NCBI GenBank assembly: GCA_000719695.1
Contig: JOHN01000052.1
Coordinates: 1-55,293 of the forward strand
DNA: 55,293 bases
Origin: Streptomyces sp. NRRL F-6131
GTDB lineage: Bacteria > Actinomycetota > Actinomycetes > Streptomycetales > Streptomycetaceae
Direction of reading: 5' to 3'
The notes beneath the pieces are model-generated. The model searched no databases, was not told where the DNA came from, and saw nothing but the letters and a program-made list of their open reading frames with translations. Positions 1-7,884 of this stretch are shown one piece after another. How positions within the stretch are numbered: the stretch's first letter is position 1; the number at the start of each line of letters is the position of its first letter. The position numbers and the translations under genes were made by a program.

Positions 1-682
1 CACCTGGCACGGCGTCGGCGAACCGGCCGTCCCCGTCCGCGACCTCGCCCGCGCCGCCGGCCGCGCCGCCGGCGTGCTCGCCCCGCCGCGCGCGGTGCCG
101 GCGGCGCAGGTCGCCGACGTCTTCGGCCCGCTCTTCGCCGACGCGCTCGCCCTCGACCAGAGCGTCAGCGGCGCCGCCGCCCGTAGCGCGCTCGGCTGGC
201 GGCCGGGCCGCCCGGGGCCGGTGACCGAGCTGGTGTCGGGCTCGTACCGACCGGTCGAGGTGTTCGGCGCCCCGGACGGCCCCGGGACCGCCGCCGAGGT
301 CGCCGCGATCCGCCGCCTCGTCGCCGAGGTCGAGTACGCCCAGCAGAACGAGTTGGTCGACCGGTTCCTGGGCGTCTTCCGCCAGGAGGACCCGGTGTGG
401 ACCACCGGCCACGGCAAGCGGCTGTCGGGCTTCGAGGAGATCGCGGCCTTCACCCGCAAGGTGCTGCCCGGTGCGACGGCCGAGTCCACCGCCGTCTACG
501 ACGTCGAACGCGTGCTGTTCCTGCGGCCCGACGTCGCCGCGGTGAACGTCCGCCAGCAGCCGGTCGGCCCTGACGGCGCCCGGATCGCCGACCGGCCCGA
601 GGGCCGCCCCTTCTACATCCTGGTCAAGGAGGACGGCACCTGGCGGGTCGGCGCCGCCCAGAACACCGTCGTGGCCGACTGA
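1..682 (+). CDS. NAD-dependent epimerase C-terminus fused to SgcJ/EcaC-like domain (5' partial)
   Basis: The frame is open from base 2 with no start, so the N-terminus lies outside the window. The first part (THWHG-like stretch, then a Ser/Ala-rich helix and 'ARSALGWRP') resembles the substrate-binding end of SDR-type NAD-dependent epimerases. After a linker (VFGAPDGPG) the last ~125 residues match the SgcJ/EcaC branch of the NTF2/SnoaL fold: 'VEYAQQNELVDRFLGVFR', 'WTTGHGKRLSG', 'EIAAFTRKVLPG' and 'NVRQQPVGPDG'. The Rossmann core is not visible, so the epimerase call rests on a short tail. The fusion is directly readable because no stop separates the parts. A MarR-type pseudogene follows 43 bases downstream. 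Confidence 0.7.
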   Translation, partial: TWHGVGEPAVPVRDLARAAGRAAGVLAPPRAVPAAQVADVFGPLFADALALDQSVSGAAARSALGWRPGRPGPVTELVSGSYRPVEVFGAPDGPGTAAEVAAIRRLVAEVEYAQQNELVDRFLGVFRQEDPVWTTGHGKRLSGFEEIAAFTRKVLPGATAESTAVYDVERVLFLRPDVAAVNVRQQPVGPDGARIADRPEGRPFYILVKEDGTWRVGAAQNTVVAD

Positions 683-725
683 CGAGGGCGCACACGGCTT
701 CGAAGCAGTGGAGAAGGAGCACTCC

Positions 726-965
726 ATGACGATTCGTCAAATGTCTGACGAGGAGATCGCTCCACAGCCCGCCGCGTACCGGACCCGGTGTCGCCTACGA
801 GGCGCCGATCGCGTTCACCCGGGCCCGGCAGCTCGAAAAGGGCTACACGCAGCCGCAGTTCTGGCTGCTGCGCAACCTTGTCAGTGAACGACCCCTCGCC
901 CGAAGGCGAGGGGATGACCCTGGCCGCGGAGTCCGCGGTGCTCGTGGAGCGCGGCCGGCTGAGAG
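726..965 (+). pseudogene. MarR-family regulator, decayed and cut by an IS5-type element
   Basis: An intact ribosome site (AAGGAG) precedes ATG 726, and the start 'MTIRQMSDEEIA' reads like the N-terminus of an actinobacterial MarR-family regulator. The frame breaks near 785. 'VAYEAPIAFTRARQLEKG' and 'YTQPQFWLLRNL' continue in another frame, then a further shift near 883 gives 'SVNDPSPEGEGMTLA'. About 20 residues are missing before 'AESAVLVERGRL'. The winged-helix C-terminus is gone and the sequence runs into IS5-like DNA. Two frameshifts, an internal deletion and truncation make it non-functional. The right boundary is approximate. Confidence 0.75.
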
Positions 966-1590
966 AGTGTTGGGTTATTGATCGGCTGCGTGGCGTGATG
1001 CGCCGGGGGTGATCGTCGCGGGAGGGGTATCCGCGACGATCACCGCCATGTGTGTCTGCGTGTGCAAGCCTTCCTACGCCTCGTCGTTGACGGATGGCCA
1101 GTGGGCCGTGGTGGAGCCTCTGCTGCCGGAGCGGGATCCGCGCCGAGGCGGGCGGCCGTTGAAGTTCCCGCGCAGGCCGGTCGTGGACACCGTGGTGTAT
1201 GTGCTGGTCAGCGGGTGTGCGTGGCGCCTGGTGCCGCACGACCTCGCCCCGTGGGACGTGGCCTACCGCTGGTTCCGCGCCTGGACGGCCGACGGCACGT
1301 GGAGCCGTGTCCGCGACACGCTGCGCGAGCGGGTCAGGTCGGCGGACGGGCGGGATCCGCAGCCCTCGGCGGCGGTGCTGGACTCGCAGTCGGCCCGCAG
1401 TCACCAGGGCGGGCAGGCGATCGGCTACGACGCGGGCAAACGCGTGCGGGGCCGCAAGCGGCATCTGCTCGTGGACACCTGCGGACTCGTGCTGCGGGCG
1501 GTCGTGCACTCCGCTTCGGTGCAGGACCGGGCGGGCGCGAAGCTGGTCCTCGCCGGCCGTCTTGCTGAGGCCGGGGCCTCGACGACCCGG
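966..1590 (+). mobile_element. IS5-family insertion sequence remnant (transposase truncated)
   Basis: The transposase reads from ATG 1048 (or GTG 1009): 'SSLTDGQWAVVEPLLPE', 'GCAWRLVPHDLAPW' and 'AVLDSQSARSHQGGQ', which carries the first catalytic Asp, then 'GRKRHLLVDTCG' with the second. Homology stops near 1590, about 180 residues in, where such enzymes usually run ~270. The segment with the third acidic residue is missing and the frame ends in unrelated sequence at 1653. The left end lies inside the MarR pseudogene. No right inverted repeat was found, so this is a one-ended relic that cannot encode an active transposase. Confidence 0.8.
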
Positions 1591-1627
1591 TCGTCCGTCA
1601 CGCGCATGACGTCGCATGACGTTGACG

Positions 1628-1813
1628 CTCTGCACGCACTGGCCGGGGCGTGAACTGCGAGGCGCGGTCCTCCACGAGGGCCGTCCACCATTCCGTACAG
1701 GCTTCGCGCCCGACGACCCGTTCCCCGTGCGGCGCGGGCCGGACGCTCTCCGTGACGCAGTCCTCCGCGATCAGGCCGGCCAGGAGGCAGGCCTCCCGGC
1801 CGGTGAACGGGAG
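1628..1813 (-). pseudogene. SnoaL/NTF2-like fold fragment
   Basis: On the minus strand a 62-codon stretch reads as a piece of a SnoaL-like protein: 'REACLLAGLIAEDCVTES', 'PAPHGERVVGREACTEWW' and 'ALVEDRASQFTPR' correspond to the helix, strand and helix of that fold. It has no convincing start upstream, and its homology ends where the IS5 remnant ends, so the insertion or a later deletion removed the rest. The family call rests on pattern alone. Bases 1814-2103 hold no gene I can support. Confidence 0.4.
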
Positions 1814-2103
1814 CCCTCCGGGACCGGCTCCTCGCCGTCGTCGACCGGCTCGGCCGCCGGCCACCGCGGCCTGCGCACTCGCGGAGCACGTCGTGGATGC
1901 CGGGCTTCCCCCCCCAGCCGCCGCGGCGACGGACGCCCAGCCGGGGGCGTAGTGCGGACGCGACGGGAAACCCGACGGTGAGGTGATCCTGCCGGAAGGA
2001 GCGGTCAACCCTGGGGGATGTGCGGGGTGAGCGACTCGGAGGACGGGCTGGAGGACCGGACCGCCACCACAGCTGGGCCCCTCGCCACCTTAGGTTCTAG
2101 CGA

Positions 2104-2139
2104 TCCTCGCAACACTCATGATCATGGGAGTTGCGAGGA
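2104..2139. repeat. 36-bp near-perfect palindrome over the IS30 transposase start
   Basis: Arms TCCTCGCAAC (2104-2113) and GTTGCGAGGA (2130-2139) pair perfectly. The core CTCATGATCATG is also self-complementary except for one mismatched position on each side. The palindrome contains both candidate ATG codons of the transposase (2118 and 2124). It could be an operator, the inner part of a terminal repeat, or an mRNA hairpin that hides the start. Confidence 0.7.
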
Positions 2140-3536
2140 CTGTGGGCGGTAAGAGGCTCGATCCGGAGTTGAAGAGGCTGTTCTTCGAACGGCTTGATGC
2201 TGTGGGAAGCGTCTCCCCCGTAGCGCGCGAGCTGGGGCTGAACCTGAACACGGCGTTCACTCTGGCACGCAAAGCCGGCGCCAGCTACGGGCACCTGGGC
2301 CACCCCGGGCGCGAGGAGTACATGAAGCTTCGGGCCCGGGGCATCTCCAGGCGGGAGGCCGCCGAGCGGGTCGGAGCGCACCCTCGCACAGCCCTGGACT
2401 GGGACTGGGGCATCCGAAAGTCCAACAACTCGCGGATCCACCCCGACGGCCGACGTGTGAACTACACGACGGGAACCGTCACGATGTCCGGCGTGATCAT
2501 CGCTGCATCGGCGAGGCCGGTGAGTCTCAAGTCCCTTGAGAAGAAGCTCCACCCCAGGCTGCTCTCGCTCTCCGAGCGTGAGCAGATACGCGACCTGCGC
2601 GCCGCCGGCCAGTCGCTGCGAGCCATAGGACGGGCCCTGGGACGCCCGGCCAGCACCATCTCGCGCGAACTGCGGAACAACTCGGGGACCGCCGAGTACC
2701 ACCCCTACGCGGCGCACAGGGCCTCCGCCGCGCGCAGACCCCGCCCGAAGGAGCGCAAGCTGCTGCGCGAAGGTCCGCTGCGCGACTTCGTCCAGGACGG
2801 CCTGCACAGACGGTGGTCCCCGGAACAGATCTGCCGCGCTCTGGCCAAGACCCATCCGGACGACCAGAGCATGCGGGTGAGCGTGGAAACGATCTACCAG
2901 GCTCTGTACTTCCAGGCCCGCGGCGGCCTGAAGCGGGAAGTCCAAGCGGCCGTCCGCACTGGTCGAACGCGCCGCAAAACGCGCCGGAACCCCGAACGGC
3001 GCACTTCCCGGTTCATCGACCCGATGGTGATGATCAGCGACCGCCCCGCCGACATCGAGGACCGGGCCGTGCCCGGCCACTGGGAAGGCGACCTGATCCT
3101 CGGCGCGGGCGGGCGCTCCGCGATCGCCACCCTGGTCGAGCGCAGCACCCGCTACACCATGCTGGTCCACCTGCCGGGCGAGACCCACGACGCCGAGACC
3201 GTCCGCGACGCGCTCGTCCGCACCGTCCAGACCCTTCCCGCCCACCTGCGCGGCTCGCTCACCTGGGACCAGGGCCCCGAGATGGCACGCCACAAACAGT
3301 TCACCGCGGCCACCGGCATACCGGTCTACTTCTGCGATCCCGCCTCGCCCTGGCAGCGCGGCTCCAACGAGAACACGAACGGCCTGCTGCGGCAGTACTT
3401 CCCCAAGGGCAGCGACCTCTCGGTCCACGGGGCCGAGCACTTGGCCGCAGTCGCCGACCAGCTCAACGGGCGCCCGCGCAGGACGCTCGGCTGGGACACT
3501 CCCGCCGACCGCCTGCGCCGACTGCTCACGGCCTGA
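2118..3536 (+). CDS. IS30-family transposase, full length
   Basis: This 472-residue DDE transposase appears complete. An N-terminal HTH-like part (VSPVARELGLNLNTAF; ISRREAAERVGAHPRT) precedes the usual IS30 HTH 'REQIRDLRAAGQSLRAIG' with 'STISRELRNN'. The catalytic core shows 'GHWEGDLILG' (first Asp), 'LTWDQGPEM' (second Asp) and 'NENTNGLLRQYFPKG' (Glu). ATG 2118 and ATG 2124 are both possible starts, and both lie inside a palindrome. No clear terminal repeats or target duplication were found. The next promoter begins 42 bases after the stop, so the element's right end probably lies between 3537 and 3580. It is the only potentially active mobile enzyme in the window. Confidence 0.92.
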   Translation: MIMGVARTVGGKRLDPELKRLFFERLDAVGSVSPVARELGLNLNTAFTLARKAGASYGHLGHPGREEYMKLRARGISRREAAERVGAHPRTALDWDWGIRKSNNSRIHPDGRRVNYTTGTVTMSGVIIAASARPVSLKSLEKKLHPRLLSLSEREQIRDLRAAGQSLRAIGRALGRPASTISRELRNNSGTAEYHPYAAHRASAARRPRPKERKLLREGPLRDFVQDGLHRRWSPEQICRALAKTHPDDQSMRVSVETIYQALYFQARGGLKREVQAAVRTGRTRRKTRRNPERRTSRFIDPMVMISDRPADIEDRAVPGHWEGDLILGAGGRSAIATLVERSTRYTMLVHLPGETHDAETVRDALVRTVQTLPAHLRGSLTWDQGPEMARHKQFTAATGIPVYFCDPASPWQRGSNENTNGLLRQYFPKGSDLSVHGAEHLAAVADQLNGRPRRTLGWDTPADRLRRLLTA

Positions 3537-3577
3537 CCGACCCCGTGGACGGAACCGGCGGGCCCGCGCCAGCGAAG

Positions 3578-3609
3578 TTGCAACCTGTACCCAGGTACAG
3601 ATTTACCGT
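3578..3609 (+). promoter_or_regulatory. MerR-type promoter with operator in an over-long spacer
   Basis: A -35-like TTGCAA (3578-3583) and a weak -10-like TACCGT (3604-3609) are about 20 bases apart, longer than the usual 17. A perfect inverted repeat CTGTACC-CA-GGTACAG (3585-3600) lies inside the spacer. This is the geometry used by MerR-family activators, which untwist a long spacer on metal binding. A merR-like gene lies downstream in the same operon, so autoregulation is likely. Confidence 0.7.
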
Positions 3610-3661
3610 CGTGGATGTCCCCGGCGCGCACCGCGCAGGGGCGGATACGAGGAGCGGGCCG

Positions 3662-4001
3662 ATGACCGAGCTGAGCTGGGTGCCGACGTCGTGCACCCTG
3701 CCGACCGAGCAGCAGCCGCTGCGGGTGGCCGAGTGGGACGGGTTGTTCGCCGGGCCACCTCACCGCGGTGGCCCGGCCGGACCGTCTGCGGCTGCGCCTG
3801 GTGCTCGTCGGCGGCGAGGACTTCGAGGAGCGGGTGCGGGATCTGGCGGGGCGGGAGAGCGGGTGCTGCTCGTTCTTCACCTTCACCGTCACCCCGGCCG
3901 GCGGTGGCGAGGTGCACCTCGGCGTCGCCGTCGACCCGGCCCACGAGCGGGTGCTGGCCGCCCTCCACGAGCGGATCGGCGCCGACGGCGGCCGGCCGTG
4001 A
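3662..4001 (+). pseudogene. Cys-containing conserved protein of metal operon, frameshifted
   Basis: The gene starts at ATG 3662 behind GAGGAG with 'MTELSWVPTSCTLPTEQQPL', but the natural continuation 'HLTAVARPDRLRLRLVLVGG' lies in another frame from about 3753. One extra base in the GGGCCACC run near 3751-3758 explains the switch. The second half carries 'GRESGCCSFFTFTVTPAGGG', a Cys pair, and ends at TGA 3999-4001, overlapping the next start. I do not recognise a biochemical function; proteins like this often sit beside merR-like genes. If the shift is not a sequencing error, only a short truncated product is made and coupling to merR may suffer. Confidence 0.65.
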
Positions 4002-4447
4002 GCGCCGGGGGCCTGCGCTCCGGGCAGGTCGCCGACGCGGCCGGGGTGAACGTCCAGACCCTGCGCTACTACGAGCGCCGCGGCCTGCTGCCGGAGCCCG
4101 ATCGCTCCCCGGGCGGCCACCGCCTCTACGACGAGCAGGCCGTCACCGTACTGCGCGTCATCAAGGCCGCCCAGCGCCTCGGCTTCACCCTGGACGAGGT
4201 CGCCGAGTTGCTGGAGACCGGCCGCCACCGCCATGGCCGCCCCGTCCCCGGACTCCAGGAACGGGCCCGGGCCAAACTCGCCGAGGTCGAGGAGAAGATC
4301 GCCGACCTCACCACCATCCGCGACGCCCTCACCACTGCCCTCGACGCCGGCTGCGACGACCTCACCCTGTGCGCCGGCAGCGCGTGCTGCCCCATCCCCT
4401 TCACCGGCCTCGCCGAGGAGAGCCGCCATGCCGGACCCTGCTGCTGA
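3998..4447 (+). CDS. merR: MerR-family metal-responsive regulator
   Basis: A 149-residue regulator starting at GTG 3998, which overlaps the upstream stop as GTGA. The N-terminal winged HTH is typical: 'GQVADAAGVNVQTLRYYERRGLL' spans helix-turn-helix and wing, then 'GGHRLYDEQAVTVLRVIKAAQ' and 'LGFTLDEVAELL'. A dimerisation helix follows (ARAKLAEVEEKIADL). The C-terminus is Cys-rich: 'AGCDDLTLCAGSACCPIPF' plus a final 'GPCC', suggesting binding of Hg(II) or another thiophilic metal. The MerR-type promoter at 3578-3609 is its likely target. Which metal it senses cannot be read from the sequence. Confidence 0.88.
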   Translation: MSAGGLRSGQVADAAGVNVQTLRYYERRGLLPEPDRSPGGHRLYDEQAVTVLRVIKAAQRLGFTLDEVAELLETGRHRHGRPVPGLQERARAKLAEVEEKIADLTTIRDALTTALDAGCDDLTLCAGSACCPIPFTGLAEESRHAGPCC

Positions 4448-4742
4448 CCAGCCCGCCCATCGCGCCCCCAAGGCCCTGGGCGCGCTCGCCGCCCTGGCCT
4501 GCGTGGCCTGTTGCGCGCTGGCCGCCCTGATCGCCGCCGGCGTCGTCGGTGCCGGGGCCGGGGCGGTGGTCGGTTGGTTGCCCGCCATCGCCGCCGCACT
4601 GGCGGTGCTCGCCGCTGGGACCTGGTGGCTCGGTCGACGCCGGGCCGCGCGGGGCTGCGGCTCCACGGCCTGCGGAGGCGGCGGGTGCGGCTGCTCGGGC
4701 AGCCAGGACCCACTCAAGATCACTCCCGCTGCCCGTCGGTAG
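4428..4742 (+). CDS. Small Cys-rich membrane protein, MerT-like transporter candidate
   Basis: A 104-residue protein whose ATG 4428 lies inside the end of merR (20-base overlap), so the two are translationally coupled. It has two or three hydrophobic helices. The first contains '[17 protein letters not shown]', with Cys residues inside the membrane as in MerT-type mercuric ion transporters. The C-terminal tail is a Cys cluster, '[17 protein letters not shown]', that could hand metal over in the cytoplasm. It lacks obvious similarity to a named MerT beyond this layout. Role inferred: uptake or handling of the metal sensed by the adjacent MerR. Confidence 0.6.
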   Translation: MPDPAADQPAHRAPKALGALAALACVACCALAALIAAGVVGAGAGAVVGWLPAIAAALAVLAAGTWWLGRRRAARGCGSTACGGGGCGCSGSQDPLKITPAARR

Positions 4743-4753
4743 GGTCGCCGTTC

Positions 4754-5089
4754 ATGACCGTCCTGCGCTCCATCGCCCTGTTCCTCGCTGCCGCCCTGTT
4801 CGAGATCGGCGGCGCCTGGCTGGTCTGGCAGGGCGTGCGGGAGCACAAGGGCTGGGCCTGGATCGGCGCCGGCGTCATCGCCCTCGGCATCTACGGCTTT
4901 GTCGCCACCCTGCAAGAGGACGCCAACTTCGGCCGCATCCTCGCCGCCTACGGCGGCGTCTTCGTCGCCGGGTCGCTGGCCTGGGCCATGGCGATGGACG
5001 GCTACCGGCCCGACCGCGCCGACATCATCGGTGCCCTCATCTGCCTGGCCGGCGTCGCCGTCATCATGTACGCCCCCCGCAGCCACTGA
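4754..5089 (+). CDS. ynfA: YnfA family (UPF0060) membrane protein
   Basis: A 111-residue protein with four membrane helices. Family signatures are clear: '[19 protein letters not shown]', '[20 protein letters not shown]', '[20 protein letters not shown]' and '[19 protein letters not shown]'. YnfA proteins are SMR-like; a transport function has been proposed but is not well defined. It starts 11 bases after the Cys-rich membrane protein and ends the metal operon just before a strong terminator. Confidence 0.92.
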   Translation: MTVLRSIALFLAAALFEIGGAWLVWQGVREHKGWAWIGAGVIALGIYGFVATLQEDANFGRILAAYGGVFVAGSLAWAMAMDGYRPDRADIIGALICLAGVAVIMYAPRSH

Positions 5090-5123
5090 CCGGCACGATC
5101 CCGCACCCCGTACCTCCGACGAC

Positions 5124-5160
5124 GGCAGCCCCCACTTCAAACAACGAAGTGGGGGCTGCC
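5124..5160 (+). terminator. Strong hairpin ending the metal operon
   Basis: Fifteen-base arms GGCAGCCCCCACTTC (5124-5138) and GAAGTGGGGGCTGCC (5146-5160) pair perfectly around the loop AAACAAC. It lies 35 bases after ynfA and next to the broken end of the EamA gene, so it may stop transcription from both sides. Confidence 0.85.
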
Positions 5161-5218
5161 TGCTACTGTCGCGGGACGTCAACAGCTGGTGTGTTGCGAC
5201 GACCGTTGGAAACCGCCC

Positions 5219-5725
5219 TACCCCGGTGGCCATGACCACCGCACCGCCGAGGGCGGCGGCCACGCCGAGCGCGTCCAGTCGGGCGTCGGCGCGCAGCACC
5301 AGCAGCGCGATCCCCGCGATGCCGGTCACGGCGGCCAACACGGTACGGAGGGTGAGGCGTTGGCCGAGCAACGCGGCGGACAGCGCGGCCACCAGCAGTG
5401 GCTGGACGGACCCGACCGTGGCGGCCACCCCGCCCGGGAGCCGGTAGGCGGCGACGAACAGCAAGGCGAAGAAGACACCGATGTTCAGCGTTCCGAGCAC
5501 CAGCGACCTCCACCACCAACTCCCCCTCGGCAGTCGCCTGGTGAGCAGGAGCAGCAACAGGCCCGCAGGCAGCGCTCGGAGCGCGGCGGCCAGCAGCGGC
5601 CGTCCGGGCGGTAGCAGTTCGGTGGTCGCCAGGTAGGTGGAGCCCCAGACGGCGGGGGCCAGGGCGGTCAGCAGCACGACCGCCGCCCGACTGCCCGCGA
5701 GGTTGCGCAGGGTGGTTGTGTTCAT
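5219..5725 (-). pseudogene. EamA/DMT-family transporter, C-terminal half missing
   Basis: The start at 5725 has a good ribosome site (GGAGAGG). The first ~169 residues match one EamA repeat: 'APAVWGSTYLATTELLPPGR', 'LRALPAGLLLLLLTRRLP', 'GTLNIGVFFALLFVAAYRLP' and 'AATVGSVQPLLVAALSAALL'. At about 5219 homology ends abruptly and the frame runs on, stopless, antisense through the metal operon. The second EamA repeat is absent, so the product would be truncated and carry a foreign tail. The junction probably marks where the metal operon and IS30 block joined this locus. It lies 13 bases downstream of the MFS gene and was likely co-transcribed. Confidence 0.75.
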
Positions 5726-5738
5726 GGACCTCTCCAGG

Positions 5739-7208
5739 TCACGAGTGGGAGTGGGTCAGCGATGGATCGGGCTGGGCTGTGCCGGTGGTGACGCCGAGGC
5801 GGCCGCCACGGCTCGCGGAAGTTCCTCCTGCCGGGACTTCGGCGGTCGCCGAAGTGGGAGATGTCCGCGTCGGCTCTGCGCGGTGGCGGGAGACCCGCTC
5901 CCGGCCGGCCCTGCCGGGGTACTGGCCGGCGCGGCCCCGGCCGGGCGTTCGCGGCTCGGTGGCCCCGCCGCGGGCGGGCGGCACGGCCCCGGCCGCCGTG
6001 GTGAACACCGCCTCGGCCGGCAGTCGCCGTTCCAGGGCGAGCAGCAGGACGGCCCCCGCCGTCGAGCCGGCCGCCAGGACCAGCCAGGGCAGCCGGCCGT
6101 CGACCGTCAGCAGGCCGGTGAACAGGGACGGGGCCAGGGTCTGGGACAGTGCCCAGGACAGTTGATAGGTCGCCAGGTAGCGGCCGCGCGCCTCGGTGGG
6201 AGCGGCGCTCACCGAGAGTGCGCCCGCGCTCGGGCTGTGCACCAGCTCGCCGACCGTGTAGAGGACCAGGAGCCCGACCATGCCGGCCATCACGCCTTCG
6301 GGGGGCATGCCGTCCAGCAGGGCGTAGCCGAGGAAGGCGGCGGCGAAGATCAGGGCGCCGACCGCGGCCACCCGGGTGCGTCGGGCGAAGCGCCGGCCGA
6401 GCCTGCCGACCGGCACGCCGGCAAAGGCGCAGAGCGCGGTGTTGACCGCGAACAGCGGGCCGGCCACCGAGGCGGGCAGGTCGAACTGGGTCACGGCGTA
6501 CACCGGCAGCAGCACACTGAGCGCCGAATACCCCAGGGCGATCAGGAAGTTGGCCAGGGTGAGCCCGGTGTACGGGCGGTCGCGCAGCACCGCGCGGTAG
6601 CCGGCCCGCGGGCGACCGCTCGCGAGGCGGGCCGGGTGAGGTGTCCTGATCCGCAGCGCGAACAGTGCCGCGATGAAGAAGGTGGCCGCGTTCACCCAGG
6701 CGACCGCCAGGAAGCCGCTGTCACCGCCGAGTTGGACCAGTCCGGCGGCGAGCAGGCCGCCGGCGCCGAGGCCGGCGTTGTTCACGCTCCGGGTGAGTGC
6801 CATCAGCCGGTCCCGGTGCTCCCCCTGGGCGAGGTCTCCGATCAGGGCCTGCTGGGTGGCGGGGAACGCCTGGGCGCCGGCCGCGGTGAGAGTGGCGACC
6901 AGGGCGAAGGCCGGCAGGGTGGTGCCGAGCGGGAAGGCCAGGAAGCCGAGCCCGCGCATCAGGTAGAGGGCCAGCCGCACCCGCCGGGCGCCGAACCGGT
7001 CGACGGCCCAGCCACCGACCGGCATGGCGCCCATGGCCAGCAGTCCGGCGACCGTCAGGACGGTACCGATCGTCGCCAGTGGCAGTCCGGTGATGCGCTG
7101 GAAGAAGACCAGGCTGAACGGCACGTACATGCCGGTGCCCACCGCGTCCACCAGCATCCCGGCGATCAGGTTCCGCTCACCGGTCACCCGGTGTTCTTTC
7201 TCCCTCAT
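5739..7208 (-). CDS. MFS transporter
   Basis: A 489-residue major facilitator with about 12 membrane helices in two halves. It starts at ATG 7208 behind GAGGAGAGGG. The loop between helices 2 and 3 carries 'GGWAVDRFGARRVRLALYL', matching the MFS signature. 'LTRSVNNAGLGAGGLLAAG' and 'YLATYQLSWALSQTLAPSLF' resemble multidrug-type exporters of actinobacteria. The last ~70 residues are a Pro/Gly/Arg/Ser-rich tail beyond the final helix, longer than usual. The substrate cannot be read. It heads a two-gene transcript with the truncated EamA gene. Confidence 0.85.
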   Translation of the reverse strand: MREKEHRVTGERNLIAGMLVDAVGTGMYVPFSLVFFQRITGLPLATIGTVLTVAGLLAMGAMPVGGWAVDRFGARRVRLALYLMRGLGFLAFPLGTTLPAFALVATLTAAGAQAFPATQQALIGDLAQGEHRDRLMALTRSVNNAGLGAGGLLAAGLVQLGGDSGFLAVAWVNAATFFIAALFALRIRTPHPARLASGRPRAGYRAVLRDRPYTGLTLANFLIALGYSALSVLLPVYAVTQFDLPASVAGPLFAVNTALCAFAGVPVGRLGRRFARRTRVAAVGALIFAAAFLGYALLDGMPPEGVMAGMVGLLVLYTVGELVHSPSAGALSVSAAPTEARGRYLATYQLSWALSQTLAPSLFTGLLTVDGRLPWLVLAAGSTAGAVLLLALERRLPAEAVFTTAAGAVPPARGGATEPRTPGRGRAGQYPGRAGRERVSRHRAEPTRTSPTSATAEVPAGGTSASRGGRLGVTTGTAQPDPSLTHSHS

Positions 7209-7884
7209 TCCCTCTCCTCAAGTCGACTGTGCGGTCCGTGCTGGTCGTGCGGTCCGTGCTGTCCGTGGATCAAGGTCCGGCGATCGATCGCCCGGGTGGC
7301 GGGTGTGGGTGTCCCGGGTGCCTTCGTGGGTGCGCGGCCGTGCCCGGTCCGCCGGCCCGTGGTCGATCCTCCAGCTCCCCCGCAGTGCCCATCAAGGAAG
7401 AAGATCAGCCGGGTTCGATAACCCAGCCTTATTGATCGATTCCGGGTCGGCGCCGAGCGCTCGATGCGGATCGGAGCCGGGCGACAGGTAGCAGTCGTGG
7501 TTCCGGCACCGTCGAGCACCGGAGCTGACCCGAGGCCGGATGCTGTTGGCTGTCCTCGCTGCCGAGGGTGAGATCCCGTCGGTCGGCGACCGCCGGCCGG
7601 TCTGTCCGCCGTCCCGCGCTCCTGCCTCCTGCGCGCGGCCGACCCCCTTAGGAAGCAGAATGGGAGGAGGACAACCAGGCCCACCGAGCAGCGGGCGGGC
7701 GTCGGACCGATCGCGCCCGGACGGCGAGGGCAACGGGCAGTGCCGGATCCCCATAGAAAGTGACGCTCGGTGACCTCCGGGCGCAGGGCCACGCGGACCG
7801 GTGGGTCGCGCCCCTCCCGTACAGCCACGACTCCTCGCTCCTGCCGCGCAGAGTGTGCCGTGCAGCGTGAAAGGAGCAGCCGCC
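7209..7884. other. Gene-free stretch, weak regulatory signals only
   Basis: No convincing gene was found in these 676 bases. A short AT-richer island around 7405-7445 contains GGGTT-CGAT-AACCC (7411-7424) and a run 'CCTTATTGATCGATTC', and could hold the promoter and operator of the minus-strand MFS gene. A short direct repeat 'GCGGTCCGTGCT' occurs twice near 7231-7262. Open frames here have poor codon pattern and no ribosome sites. Confidence 0.4.

Noticed and set aside
2097..3580. Defined terminal inverted repeats and target duplication of the IS30 element
   Set aside because: Only a five-base GCAAC/GTTGC match was found between the two flanks, too weak to set the ends.
3326..5218. Extension of the EamA frame through the metal operon
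   Set aside because: The frame is stopless only by composition; residues beyond the EamA homology are antisense to merR and its neighbours.
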